Source of the DNA: Caulobacter segnis ATCC 21756
GTDB lineage: Bacteria > Pseudomonadota > Alphaproteobacteria > Caulobacterales > Caulobacteraceae
Reading direction: 5' to 3'
DNA length: 64,000 nucleotides
NCBI RefSeq assembly: GCF_000092285.1
Contig: NC_014100.1
Coordinates: 3,720,001-3,784,000, forward strand
The notes under the pieces are model-generated. The model was given only the letters and a program-made list of their open reading frames with translations, did no database searches and was not told where the DNA came from. The translations under genes were made by a program, and so were the position numbers. Positions 8,444 through 19,579 of the stretch are shown here, piece after piece. How positions within the stretch are numbered: the stretch's first letter is position 1; each line of letters opens with the position of its first letter.

Positions 8444-9022
8444 ATGCCCGAAGAATCCGAAACCAAGGCGCGTAAACCCCGCGCCGACAGCCTGCGCAAC
8501 CGCGAGCTTCTGCTGACCGCGGCCAAGGCGGCCTTCACCGAGACCAGCGCCGAGGCGCCGCTGGAGGACATCGCCCGGCGAGCCGGCGTCGGCATCGGCA
8601 CGCTCTATCGCCACTTTCCTACGCGCGAGGCCCTGATCGCGGCGGTCTATGCGCGCGAAATCCAGCAACTTGCGGCCTCGGCCGACAGCCTTCTGGCCCA
8701 GCGCTCGGCGGGCGAGGCGCTCGGCGCCTGGCTGGATCTGCTGATCGACTACATGGCCACCAAGCGCGTCGTGGCCCCGGCCCTGCGCGCCGATCCGGGC
8801 GAGGGCTCGAAGCTCTACGCCGACTCGGGCGCGACGATCCTCTCGACGCTCCAACGGCTGACCGACGCCGCCCACGCGGCCGGCGACATCCGCGAGGACA
8901 TCGGCTTCGAGGACATTCTGCGGATGATGAGTGGCCTCAGCGTCGGCTACGACCAGCCCGGCTGGGACACCGGCGCGCGGCGGTTGCTGAGCGTGATGAT
9001 GGCGGGGCTTGGGGCGCGGTGA
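8444..9022 (+). CDS. TetR/AcrR-family transcriptional regulator
   Basis: A 192-residue TetR regulator. The helix-turn-helix is at about 20-65 (LLLTAAKAAFTE...DIARRAGVGIGTLYRHFPTREALI), followed by an all-helical ligand-binding domain. The ATG at 8444 was preferred over 8390: the longer form would add 18 non-homologous residues and start upstream of the candidate operator. It is divergent from the SDR gene at 7370-8338, its probable target. Confidence 0.88.
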   Translation: MPEESETKARKPRADSLRNRELLLTAAKAAFTETSAEAPLEDIARRAGVGIGTLYRHFPTREALIAAVYAREIQQLAASADSLLAQRSAGEALGAWLDLLIDYMATKRVVAPALRADPGEGSKLYADSGATILSTLQRLTDAAHAAGDIREDIGFEDILRMMSGLSVGYDQPGWDTGARRLLSVMMAGLGAR

Positions 9023-9028
9023 AGCGCG

Positions 9029-9361
9029 TCACGCCCCCTCTTCGTCCACGTAGATCACCACCGGCTTGCCGCGCGACAGCGGCTCCCAGCCGGCCTCGAT
9101 GGCCGAGGCGATGGCCTTGGCGACGATGCGGACTGGGATCTGCGAGGGCTTCAGCGGCGGGGCGCTGAACTTGGGCTTGGGACCGGGCGGGAACTCGATC
9201 AGCGCCTCGCGCTGGCCCTCCTTGTGGCGCACGGCGATCACCTTGCCGTGCCGCTCCGACGGGTCGTAGGACCACTGCGGCAGGCGATGCAGGCGCCAGA
9301 CATACGGGTCTCCATCGACCTCGATGTCGAACTCGACGATCAGCTTGTTGGGTTTAGCCAT
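9029..9361 (-). CDS. Conserved hypothetical protein
   Basis: A 110-residue soluble protein that I do not recognise. It has no signal peptide or membrane segment. The N-terminal half alternates charged and aromatic residues (KLIVEFDIEVDGDPYVWRL), suggesting a beta sheet. The C-terminal half (PVRIVAKAIASAIEAGW) is helical, ending in a short strand, PVVIYVDEEG. Its codon usage matches its neighbours, and a start near the edge of a 45-bp gap supports a real gene. It converges with the TetR gene at 9022. Confidence 0.7.
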   Translation of the reverse strand: MAKPNKLIVEFDIEVDGDPYVWRLHRLPQWSYDPSERHGKVIAVRHKEGQREALIEFPPGPKPKFSAPPLKPSQIPVRIVAKAIASAIEAGWEPLSRGKPVVIYVDEEGA

Positions 9362-9406
9362 GAGGGGAGATAGCGCGAAGGGCGCGAGGGGGAAAGTGGC
9401 GGGACG

Positions 9407-10069
9407 CTACGCCCCCAGGAAGTGCAGCCGGATCGTCTCGCGGAACATCAGGACCTGCCGGCTGATCGCCGTGGGGTCGCCCAACGCCTTGGTCAGGGTC
9501 AGACCGCCGTAGGTGAAGGCCAGAAGAGCCTCGGCCAGGTCGGCCGCGCTGGCCTTGCCCTTGGGAGGATAAGCGGCGGCGATCTCGTCCAGCCAGTCGA
9601 TCAGCCGCCCGCGCCACGCCGCGACGCTGTCGAGGGTGGTCTGGCGCAGCGAACGGTCCCAGGCGCGGTCCTGGAAGGTGACCGTGGCTACCATGCAGCC
9701 CGGATGGGCGTCGGCGACCTCCGCCATGGCCTCGGCGTAGAGCTTCAGGAACACCAGGAAGGCGTGCAGCGGGTCGTCGCTCAGCTCGCGCGCTCGCAGC
9801 ATCAGCGCATCGAACGCGCGATTGCTCTCGGCATTGTAGCGTTCGATCAATTGCCGGGCGAGATCGGCCTTGTCGCGGAAATGGTAGAAGAAGCCGCTCT
9901 TGGTCAGGCCGGCCGCCTCGACCAGCTCCTCGATCGAGGTCGCGGCGAACCCCTTGCGGATCACCGCCTCGAAGGTCAGGTCGAGTATGCGTTCGCGGGT
10001 CCGCTCGCCCTTGCTTTGAGGTTGGAACTCCACCGACGGTGCGGTTTTTTCCGGCGGCTGCGCCGACAT
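9407..10069 (-). CDS. TetR-family transcriptional regulator
   Basis: A 220-residue TetR regulator. The DNA-binding domain is at about 20-70 (RERILDLTFEAVIRKGF...IEELVEAAGLTKSGFFYHFRDKADLA), with a C-terminal domain of the AcrR type. The ATG at 10069 directly precedes the natural N-terminus (MSAQPPEKT); the frame stays open upstream but encodes unlikely sequence. It is divergent from the TPR protein gene at 10211. Its target is unknown. Confidence 0.87.
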   Translation of the reverse strand: MSAQPPEKTAPSVEFQPQSKGERTRERILDLTFEAVIRKGFAATSIEELVEAAGLTKSGFFYHFRDKADLARQLIERYNAESNRAFDALMLRARELSDDPLHAFLVFLKLYAEAMAEVADAHPGCMVATVTFQDRAWDRSLRQTTLDSVAAWRGRLIDWLDEIAAAYPPKGKASAADLAEALLAFTYGGLTLTKALGDPTAISRQVLMFRETIRLHFLGA

Positions 10070-10210
10070 TGCTGCTCTCCTCCATCGACCGGCCGCCAAG
10101 TCGCTCTGATCATTGCGGAAAATCGGACTTCTCGAAACCGACCGCGTGACCGCTAGTGTCGAGACCGGCTCACCGCGTACTCCATGGCTTCGAGAACAAG
10201 GATACGACAG

Positions 10211-11491
10211 ATGGCTGTGAAGGATCAGTACGGGCTCCCGTTGTCGGGCGCCAGCGCCCCGGCGGCGGAACTCTATCAGCAGGCCCTGGACGCCTACCAT
10301 TGCTATGCCGGCGAGCCAGGTCCTCTGTTGCAACGCGCCCTGGAAGACAGCCCGGGCTTTGTCATGGCCTATGTCCTGCTGGCCTATATGACGCTGATCG
10401 GCTCGGATCCGCCGACCGCCCAGGCGGGGGTCGAGGCCTACGAGGCCGCCAAGGCCTTGCCGGCCGACGATCGCGAGGCGGGGCACCTGGCGGCGGTCGC
10501 CGCGCTCCTGGGCGGCGAAATGCGCGCCGCCGGCCGCATTCTCGAGGATGTGGCCCTCGCCTGGCCGCGCGACGTGCTGGCGCTGCAGGTCGGCCAGCTG
10601 ATGGACTTCTCGTACGGTGACAGCCGCATGCTGCGCGATCGCATCGCGCGGGCCTTGCCGGCCTGGTCACCGGGCATGCCCGGACATCACGCGGTTCTGG
10701 GCATGCACGCCTTCGGGCTGGAGGAGACCGGCTTCTACACCCGCGCCGAGGCGGTCGGGCGGCGGGCCGTGGAGCTGGAGCCTCGCAACAACTGGGCGCT
10801 GCACGCCGTGGCCCACGTGCTGGAGATGCAGGACCGCCGCGAGGAAGGCGTCGCCTGGCTGACGACGAGCAGCGACGTCTGGAGCCGCCAGAGCTTCTTC
10901 CAGATCCACAACTGGTGGCACCTGGCGCTGTTCCACATGGGGCTGGGGCGGATCGACGAGGTCCTAGCCCTGTATGACGGGCCGATAGAGGGCGGCCGCT
11001 CGACCATGGCCGTCAACCTGGTCGACGCCGCCGCCCTGCTGTGGCGGCTGACGCTGCTGAACGTGGATGTCGGCGAGCGCTGGGCGCGGCTGGCGGACCT
11101 GTATGCCCAGCAACCGCGCGGCCTCTACGCCTTCGACGACGCCCACGCGATGATGGCCTTCGTCGGCGCGGGCCGCGAGGCCGAGGCGGAGGCGGCCCTG
11201 GCCGCCATGTCCGCCGCGGCGGCGGGCGTCGGCGATAACGCCGGCTTCACCCGGGAGGTCGGGCTGCCCGTGGCGCGAGCCCTGATCGCCTACGGGCGCG
11301 GCGAGGACGGCGCGGCGTGCGACCTGCTGCGGCGGGTGCGCAACCACGCCGCCCGCTTCGGCGGCAGCCACGCCCAGCGCGACCTCCTGGACCAGACCCT
11401 GATCGCCGCGGCCCGACGGGCCGGCGAGACGAGCCTGGAGCGCGCTCTGCTGGCCGAACGGGCGGCGGCGCTGGAGGCGGCCGCCGCCTAG
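10211..11491 (+). CDS. TPR protein of the TTC38 family
   Basis: A 426-residue soluble protein made of helical TPR-like repeats. Its arrangement resembles the TTC38 (tetratricopeptide repeat protein 38) family, including NNWALHAVAHVLEMQ at about 195 and IHNWWHLALFHMGLG at about 235. No enzymatic motif is visible and the bacterial function is unknown. The ATG at 10211 gives MAVKDQYGLPLSG; an ATG nine codons upstream is possible. It is divergent from the TetR gene at 9407 and converges on clpB. Confidence 0.8.
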   Translation: MAVKDQYGLPLSGASAPAAELYQQALDAYHCYAGEPGPLLQRALEDSPGFVMAYVLLAYMTLIGSDPPTAQAGVEAYEAAKALPADDREAGHLAAVAALLGGEMRAAGRILEDVALAWPRDVLALQVGQLMDFSYGDSRMLRDRIARALPAWSPGMPGHHAVLGMHAFGLEETGFYTRAEAVGRRAVELEPRNNWALHAVAHVLEMQDRREEGVAWLTTSSDVWSRQSFFQIHNWWHLALFHMGLGRIDEVLALYDGPIEGGRSTMAVNLVDAAALLWRLTLLNVDVGERWARLADLYAQQPRGLYAFDDAHAMMAFVGAGREAEAEAALAAMSAAAAGVGDNAGFTREVGLPVARALIAYGRGEDGAACDLLRRVRNHAARFGGSHAQRDLLDQTLIAAARRAGETSLERALLAERAAALEAAAA

Positions 11492-11497
11492 GGAGGC

Positions 11498-14077
<2,580 letters not shown>

Positions 14078-14148
14078 AATGTCCCCTTCCTAGGCGGATC
14101 AGGACACGTCGCCTTGATCAAGCACAACGCATCCTGAGGGGCATTTAG

Positions 14149-14168
14149 GTGTGGCCGTTCAGCCACAC
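14149..14168 (-). terminator. Short hairpin downstream of the M48 protease gene
   Basis: GTGTGGC (14149-14155) and GCCACAC (14162-14168) form a 7-bp stem just after the stop of the minus-strand M48 gene. No long T-tract follows, so it is only a possible terminator. Confidence 0.35.
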
Positions 14169-14174
14169 AAGGCC

Positions 14175-14930
14175 CTACCAGCCCTTGCTGGCCAGATATC
14201 GTTCCAGCGCCTGAATCCGCACCGTGTCCGAAGGGTGGGTCGAGCCCAGATCCCCGCCGCCCTGGCCCTTGGCCTGGTCCATCGCCTGCATGTTCTGCCA
14301 CAGCTTCACCGCCTCGCGGGGGCGGTAGCCGGCGCGCTGCATGAAGTCGACGCCCATGCGGTCGGCCTCCAGCTCCTGCTTGCGCGAGAACGGCAGCAGC
14401 ACGCCGTACTTGGCCGCGTCGTCGCCGTGGTCCTTCAGCAGCTTGCCAAACTCGGTGCCGCCCGTCGCCGCGCCGGCGATGCCGAGCAGCACCTTGGCCG
14501 TGGTCTGCTGAGAGGCGCGCTCGGCGGCGTGGCGGGCGACGACGTGGCCGGCCTCGTGGCCGATCACGGCGGCCAGCTGGTCGTCGTTCTGCACCATGGC
14601 CAAGAGACCCACCGTCACCCCGACATGGCCGCCCGGCAGCACGAAGGCGTTCGGCGCCTCGTCCAGGAACACCGCGTAGTCCCAAGGCCGGTCGGAAAGG
14701 CCCGCGGCGTTGATCACCCGCTGGCCGACGGCGCGGACCCGGTCGTTCTTGCGCGGTTCCTTGGAGATGTAGGCCGTACGCAGGGTGTCGGCCCAGGCCT
14801 TCTCGCCGTCGCGGGCCAGGTTGTCGTCGTTGACGATCAGCAGCTGATCGCGCCCCAGGTCGGCGTTGTAGGCGCAGCCGCCCAGAGCCGTCGCGGCGGC
14901 GAGATAGAGCGGCAAGGTCAGGCGGCGCAT
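14175..14930 (-). CDS. M48-family metallopeptidase, periplasmic lipoprotein (LoiP/BepA-like)
   Basis: A 251-residue zinc protease. The lipoprotein signal ends ALGGC. The HEAGH motif (in VIGHEAGHVVARHAAER) supplies the zinc-binding histidines and catalytic Glu, and the distal Glu lies in KQELEADRMGVDFM. The family degrades misfolded envelope or outer-membrane proteins. The ATG at 14930 gives MRRLTLPLYLAAATALGGC; an upstream in-frame ATG would bury the signal. It lies immediately upstream of clpB in the same direction, but the gap and hairpin suggest separate transcripts. Confidence 0.9.
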   Translation of the reverse strand: MRRLTLPLYLAAATALGGCAYNADLGRDQLLIVNDDNLARDGEKAWADTLRTAYISKEPRKNDRVRAVGQRVINAAGLSDRPWDYAVFLDEAPNAFVLPGGHVGVTVGLLAMVQNDDQLAAVIGHEAGHVVARHAAERASQQTTAKVLLGIAGAATGGTEFGKLLKDHGDDAAKYGVLLPFSRKQELEADRMGVDFMQRAGYRPREAVKLWQNMQAMDQAKGQGGGDLGSTHPSDTVRIQALERYLASKGW

Positions 14931-15048
14931 GGCGATCAGTATGTTTCCAACTCGACACAAGCTTATCGGCGACCCCGGCGTCGAGGCAACGGCCTCGGAT
15001 CAGACTTACCGAATTGTCATGCCCGCCGAACGCTGTCCCTGGTCCTGA

Positions 15049-15651
15049 TCAGCGCCGCAATTCCAGCAGGTCCAGCTTCGACTCCTGCTTGGGCCACGGC
15101 AGGGCCAAGCGATAGCGGCCGGCGCCGATGCGCTCGAACACGCCGACCTGGTCGCGCTCGGAATCGCGGCCGTAGCGCGCGCGGCCTTCGTCGACGCCCC
15201 AGGCCACCGCGCCCAGGAACACGAGGCGACGCGGGGCCTCGGGATAGAGATTGCCGGACTGGCGTTGCGAGCCGGTGACCTTTTCCAGCACTAGGTCGCC
15301 GCCCGGCGTCAGCGCCACCCGGCAGCGGAACCAGCCGTAGGCGACGAACGGCAGGCCGTTGTTGGGCGAGCCCAGCTTGATCGTGCGGCAGCGGTAGCTT
15401 CCCGGAGTCGGCTGCGGACGGGACAACGAGACACGAGGATCGGTCACGGCGCCCAGGGCCTTCACCTGCCGCCCGTAGCCGCCGGCGCGCGCCTGGGCCA
15501 GCGCTTCGCTCCAGGCCTGATCCAGACGCTCCAAGCGACGGACGTCTCCGGGCTTGGCGTCAGCGCGCCAGTCGCCCGACGCGGCCGCAAAAGCAGCCGA
15601 GGCCGATCCGGCGGCGAAGATGGACAGGGCAAGGGCGGCGGCGAGGCGCAT
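15049..15651 (-). CDS. Exported DUF4893-family protein
   Basis: A 200-residue exported protein. Residues 1-23 form a signal peptide (ending ASA-AFA). The body matches what I know as DUF4893: an N-terminal helical part with RRLERLDQAWSEALAQARAGG, then a beta-rich part with paired cysteines (SYRCRTIKLG, WFRCRVAL). No catalytic motif is apparent and the role is unknown; it probably acts in the periplasm. Confidence 0.75.
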   Translation of the reverse strand: MRLAAALALSIFAAGSASAAFAAASGDWRADAKPGDVRRLERLDQAWSEALAQARAGGYGRQVKALGAVTDPRVSLSRPQPTPGSYRCRTIKLGSPNNGLPFVAYGWFRCRVALTPGGDLVLEKVTGSQRQSGNLYPEAPRRLVFLGAVAWGVDEGRARYGRDSERDQVGVFERIGAGRYRLALPWPKQESKLDLLELRR

Positions 15652-15727
15652 GGGCGGCTCCTGAGCTTGACGACCAGGGCCTAACGCCAGGCGGCGGCGG
15701 AAGTTCGACTCGGGCTGGACGCGGCGC

Positions 15728-16147
15728 CTAGTTCAGAGTCTCGAGGATCCGCGCCAGTTGGCGAGGATCGATCGGCTTGGAAAGGATGGGGACGTCGCGC
15801 AGATCCGATCGCACGCCCTGCGCGCCATAGCCGGTGACGAAGGCGAAGGGCACGCCGCGCGAGCGCAGCATCTCGGCGGTCTCGAACGAGGTCTCTCCGT
15901 CGCCCAGGTTTACGTCCAGCAGCGCGAAGTCGAACTCTTCGTCCTCCACGGCCCGCATCGCCGCCCGCGCCGAGGCGGCCGGACCGACGACCCTATAGCC
16001 CAGGTCACCCAGCAGATCCTCGACCAGCATCGCGACGAAGATCTCGTCCTCGACGACGAGAATCCGGATCGGATCAGGCCGCGCCGCTGATGAAACGGTT
16101 CGACTGGCCGGTGCGGGCGAGTTCCGCGTCGATCTCGCAGATGACAC
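15728..16147 (-). CDS. Single-domain response regulator receiver (start uncertain)
   Basis: A CheY-like receiver with no output domain. The acidic pair is in ILVVEDE, the phospho-acceptor Asp in ALLDVNLGD, the Thr in FVTGYG and the Lys in LSKPID. There is no ATG near the beginning of the domain. The nearest in-frame candidates are a GTG at 16147 (giving 139 residues and overlapping the kinase gene by 74 bases), TTG codons further upstream, and an ATG at 16258. The gene follows directly on the HWE kinase and probably depends on translational coupling. The layout recalls LovK-LovR, where the receiver modulates an HWE kinase; a role here in general stress signalling is inference. Confidence 0.82.
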   Translation of the reverse strand: MSSARSTRNSPAPASRTVSSAARPDPIRILVVEDEIFVAMLVEDLLGDLGYRVVGPAASARAAMRAVEDEEFDFALLDVNLGDGETSFETAEMLRSRGVPFAFVTGYGAQGVRSDLRDVPILSKPIDPRQLARILETLN

Positions 16148-17126
16148 CCGCCGGTCGGTAGTCGAGAGCGACGGAGCCGCCAAGCTCCCGCGCCAACCCG
16201 CCGGTGATGAGACGGGTGCCAAAACCCTGACGCGTCGGCTCGGTGACAGGCGGCCCATCGGTTTCCTCCCAGCGCAGTTGCAGCCGCTCGCCGGGCGCGT
16301 CCTCGGTCCGCCTCCAGGTCAGGCGCACCTGCCCATCGGGGTGGGAGAGCGCGCCATACTTGGCGGCATTGGTCATCAGTTCATGCAGCGCCATGGATAG
16401 GGCCAAGGTCGCCTTTGGCGCCAAGCGGACCGGCGGCCCGTCGACGCAAAACCTTTCCGCCTCGCCATGGGCGGCCACCACGGCGTCGACGATGTCGGCG
16501 AGATCCGCGCCGTCCCAGCTCTCGCGGGTCAGGATGTCGTGCCCTTGCGCCAGCGCCAGAAGACGACGGGTCAGGCTCTCCCGAGCCCCCTCCAGGTCGT
16601 CGGCGTTGCGCAGCGTCTGTCCGGCGACGGACTGAACCGTGGCCAGGGTGTTCTTCACCCGGTGGTTCAGCTCGTTGATCATCAGCCGCTGCAGCTCTTC
16701 GGCGCGGCGGCGATCCGTCACGTCGCGCATGACCCCCGTGAAGAACCGGCGATCATCGTCGCGCCATGCGGCGATCGACAGCTCCAACGGAAATGTCGTC
16801 CCGTCGCTGCGCCGGCCGCTGACTTCCCGTCCTATGCCGATGATCCGGCGCTCGCCCGTGCTGTGGTAGCGCTCCAGATAGCCGTCGTGTTCGCCGTGAT
16901 AGGGCTCAGGCATCAGCCGGTTGACGTTCTGGCCGATCATGTCGGCGGCCGAATAGCCAAACAGGCGCTCGGCGGCTGGATTGAACGCCTCGATCCGTCC
17001 GCGTTCGTCGATGACCACGATGGCGTCGACCGCCGTGTCGACGATAGCGCGATAGCGCGCGTCGTCCGCAGCGGCCGCGCGCCGCTGGGCTGAAGGTTCA
17101 GGGGTAAGCTTACGCGCTCCGGCCAT
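16074..17126 (-). CDS. HWE-family sensor histidine kinase with a FixL-type PAS domain
   Basis: A 350-residue soluble sensor kinase. The PAS domain (about 24-140) is strikingly FixL-like: MPEPYHGEHDGYLERY followed by RRIIGIGREVSGRRSDGTTFP. His80 aligns with the proximal haem ligand of Bradyrhizobium FixL (His200) and Arg100 with its oxygen-switch Arg220, at the same 20-residue spacing. The kinase core is of the HWE/HisKA_2 type, with phospho-acceptor His155 in NELNHRVKNT and the ATP-binding domain at about 230-340. It is cytoplasmic, with no membrane segment. The receiver gene overlaps its 3' end. Oxygen or redox sensing is inferred from the haem-site residues only. Confidence 0.9.
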   Translation of the reverse strand: MAGARKLTPEPSAQRRAAAADDARYRAIVDTAVDAIVVIDERGRIEAFNPAAERLFGYSAADMIGQNVNRLMPEPYHGEHDGYLERYHSTGERRIIGIGREVSGRRSDGTTFPLELSIAAWRDDDRRFFTGVMRDVTDRRRAEELQRLMINELNHRVKNTLATVQSVAGQTLRNADDLEGARESLTRRLLALAQGHDILTRESWDGADLADIVDAVVAAHGEAERFCVDGPPVRLAPKATLALSMALHELMTNAAKYGALSHPDGQVRLTWRRTEDAPGERLQLRWEETDGPPVTEPTRQGFGTRLITGGLARELGGSVALDYRPAGVICEIDAELARTGQSNRFISGAA

Positions 17127-17249
17127 TGTCGGCTCCGCCCTGTTGTCGATTCAGACCCTATCGTGGAAGTTGGCGCCCCACTAGAGCCTCACGGGCGACG
17201 GGAGGGCCGATCCCCCGAGACGGATCGACGCATACGAACGCCCAACGAA

Positions 17250-17277
17250 AAAGGGAGCCGCTTTCACGGCTCCCTTT
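17250..17277 (-). terminator. Rho-independent terminator after the DUF4167 gene
   Basis: AAAGGGAGCCG (17250-17260) pairs with CGGCTCCCTTT (17267-17277). On the minus strand the stem is followed by TTTTTCGTT. It lies 20 bp beyond the stop of the minus-strand DUF4167 gene. Confidence 0.85.
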
Positions 17278-17297
17278 CGCATTCAGTCCCGAAGGGA

Positions 17298-18416
17298 TCA
17301 GCCTTCGTCGGAGCCAGTGTCGGCCGGAGCCGCCTCGCTGGCCTCGAAGCTGCGCGGGGCGCGGCGGCGGCGGGGCTTCTTGACCTCTTCGCCGTCGGCC
17401 GAGGCTTCGGGCGCGGGCGCCGCCTCGGGGGCGGCGCGTTCGGTCTTGCGGCCGAGGAACGCCGGGGCGTGGCTGACGGCGCCGTCCTGGCCGCGCAGCA
17501 GGGGCGAGCCCTCGCTGGCCGGGGCCTCGGCGGTCAGGGGCGAGGCTTCCGGCTCGATCACGGCCAGCGGATCGCGCTCGCCGCGCGGCTGCCAGTCGCG
17601 ATCGCGGTTGCGGTCGCGGCGGCGGCGGCCCTCACGGAATTCGCCCTGCCCCTCGCCTTGCGGCTGCTCGCCCTCGGCGGCGGGACGGTCGTCGCGGGGG
17701 CGCTCGTCCCGGGGACGGTCGTCACGGTCGCGGAAGCGGTCTTCGCGCGGCCGGTCGTCACGCGGACGATCGTCGCGAGGACGGTCATCACGCGGACGAT
17801 CGTCGCGAGGACGGTCATCACGCGGACGGTCGTCACGGGGCCGATCATCACGGGGACGGTCGTCTCGATTGCGGTCACGGTCGCGGTCGTCGCGGTCGCG
17901 CCAGCGGTCGCGGCGGCCTTCGCCTTCGCGGGGGCGGTCGTCGCGGTTGCGGTCACGATCCCGGTTGCGATCGCGGTCGCGGCTTTCGAAGCGGTCGCGC
18001 CGCTGCTCGCCGGTCTCGCCGTCGGCGCCTTCGCCCTGGGCCTGCTCGGCCGGAGCCTCGCTGACTTCCGGCTCTTCCGGCGGCTCGGCCTCGAAGTCGA
18101 TCTCGTAGGCGGCGTAGACGTCCTTGCCGACGATGTCGGACACCGGACGATTCGGCTGGATGGCCCGCAGGACGCGGAAGTAGTGCTCGGCGTGCTGGAG
18201 ATAGTTTTCCGCGAGCACCCGGTCGCCGGACGACGAGGCGTCACGGGCCAACTGCTGGTACTTCTCGTAGACGCTCTGGGCCGCGCCGCGCACCTTCACG
18301 CCTTCCGGACCGTTCGAATCGAACGCGCGGTTGGCGTTGTGCTGCTGAGGCTTGCCACCGTTGCCGCCACGATTGTTGCGGCCGCGCTGGCGCTTCATGC
18401 CCTTGAAATCTCTCAT
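17298..18416 (-). CDS. DUF4167 protein with an RNA-binding-like Arg/Asp repeat region
   Basis: A 372-residue protein. The conserved DUF4167 domain occupies the first 100 or so residues: a basic start (KRQRGRNNRGGNGGKPQQ), then AAQSVYEKYQQLARDASSSGDRV and ENYLQHAEHYFRVLRAI. The rest is low-complexity and highly charged, with a run of eight consecutive DDRPR units and several variants, resembling RNA-binding or disordered condensate-forming tails. The family often sits beside prmC, as here (prmC lies upstream on the same strand). Its function is unknown; an RNA or ribosome link is inferred from composition and neighbour. Confidence 0.85.
   Translation of the reverse strand: MRDFKGMKRQRGRNNRGGNGGKPQQHNANRAFDSNGPEGVKVRGAAQSVYEKYQQLARDASSSGDRVLAENYLQHAEHYFRVLRAIQPNRPVSDIVGKDVYAAYEIDFEAEPPEEPEVSEAPAEQAQGEGADGETGEQRRDRFESRDRDRNRDRDRNRDDRPREGEGRRDRWRDRDDRDRDRNRDDRPRDDRPRDDRPRDDRPRDDRPRDDRPRDDRPRDDRPREDRFRDRDDRPRDERPRDDRPAAEGEQPQGEGQGEFREGRRRRDRNRDRDWQPRGERDPLAVIEPEASPLTAEAPASEGSPLLRGQDGAVSHAPAFLGRKTERAAPEAAPAPEASADGEEVKKPRRRRAPRSFEASEAAPADTGSDEG
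17753..17875. repeat. In-frame 15-bp tandem repeat inside the DUF4167 gene
   Basis: A 15-bp unit encoding DDRPR is repeated eight times with silent changes. The 30-bp block 17761-17790 is repeated without change at 17791-17820, pointing to recent expansion. Copy number probably varies between strains. Confidence 0.85.
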
Positions 18417-18661
18417 GTTCTCTTCTGGACCTGTCCGGAGGGTCAGTCTTGAGGCTGGCGCATCCGGCCTTGTTGGTCTCTGGGCGGGTCGAACCCTGTT
18501 CGTTTCAGAGACACTGGTTTCCGTAGAGCCCCCGCCCTGCTCTTTGCGGCGCGGCGACCGGCGGACCGGGCGCGCCTGCCGAGGGGGTGTCGCGAGCGCT
18601 CGAAGCGCTAACTTTTCCCGTCACCCGGCGATCTGGAAGGAGACATGACTCGTCTAGCGGT

Positions 18662-19531
18662 TCACGCCCCGGTTTCCAAGGGATTTTTCACCCCGGTCAC
18701 CACACGGTCGTGCGTGGACAGGTCCTTGGTCGTCCGCACCTGCTGGGCGCCCGCCGCGTTGAACAGGCTTTCGACCGCCTTAGACTGGTCGTAGCCAATC
18801 TCGACGGCGAACATGCCGCCGGGCTTCAGCACCCGCAGAATCTCCGGCGCCAGCAGGCGATATGCGTCCAGGCCGTCGGCGCCGCCGTCCAGCGCCAGGC
18901 GGGGTTCGTGGTCGCGCACCTCGGGCTCCAGAGTCTCGATCACCGCCGACGGGATATAGGGCGGATTGGAGGCGACGAGGTCGAAGCTGGCGTCGGCCAG
19001 GCCCGCCGTCCAGTCGCCGTGCAGGAAGGTCGCGCGGTTGTTGAGATCCAGATTGGCGGCGTTGTCGCGCGCCACGGCCAGGGCCTCGCTGGAGGCGTCC
19101 ACGCCCAGACCCTTGGCCGCCGGCCGCTCGGCCAGAACCGCCAGCAGGATCGTGCCCGAGCCGACGCCCAGGTCCAGCATCGAGAACGGCATGGCCTCGG
19201 GGAACGCCTTCAGCACCTCGTCTACGATGACCTCGGTCTCGGGACGCGGGGTGAGGACGTTCTTGTTCACCTGCAGCAGGATCTTCCAGAAGCCCTTGCG
19301 GCCGATGATGTGGCTGACCGGCTCGCGGCGGGCGCGGCGCGTCAGGAACTCGTCCAGCATCGCCGCCTGTTCGGCGGTGAGTTCGCGATAGGGATCGGTG
19401 ACGATCTCGGTGCGGGTGACGCCGGCGGCGACTTCCAGCATCAGGCGCGCGTCGATCGACGGCTGATCGATGCCGGCGTCCTTCAGACGATCCTTGGCGG
19501 CAGTCCAGGCTTTGACGAGGGTCTGGGTCAT
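18662..19531 (-). CDS. prmC: Release factor glutamine methyltransferase PrmC
   Basis: A 289-residue enzyme that methylates the Gln of the GGQ motif in release factors RF1 and RF2, using S-adenosylmethionine. The SAM-binding segment is LDLGVGSGTILLAV (119-132) and the catalytic NPPY is at 189-192; RPETE lies before the domain. The ATG at 19531 gives MTQTLVKAWTAAKDRL, as usual for the family; an upstream extension would cross the parDE operator. The usual partner prfA is not adjacent; a parDE module lies upstream on the other strand. Confidence 0.94.
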   Translation of the reverse strand: MTQTLVKAWTAAKDRLKDAGIDQPSIDARLMLEVAAGVTRTEIVTDPYRELTAEQAAMLDEFLTRRARREPVSHIIGRKGFWKILLQVNKNVLTPRPETEVIVDEVLKAFPEAMPFSMLDLGVGSGTILLAVLAERPAAKGLGVDASSEALAVARDNAANLDLNNRATFLHGDWTAGLADASFDLVASNPPYIPSAVIETLEPEVRDHEPRLALDGGADGLDAYRLLAPEILRVLKPGGMFAVEIGYDQSKAVESLFNAAGAQQVRTTKDLSTHDRVVTGVKNPLETGA

Positions 19532-19579
19532 GGGCCGGGATTTAGCGCGTCGGCGGCCGGGTGGCGAGATTGAATGCGG

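Noticed and set aside
17753..17875. CRISPR-like regularly spaced repeat
   Set aside because: The units are contiguous, in frame, without unique spacers, and encode DDRPR.
17163..18452. Plus-strand open frame opposite the DUF4167 gene with a repeated Thr/Val/Arg pattern
   Set aside because: The pattern is the complement of the DDRPR codon repeat; the terminator and domain support the minus strand.
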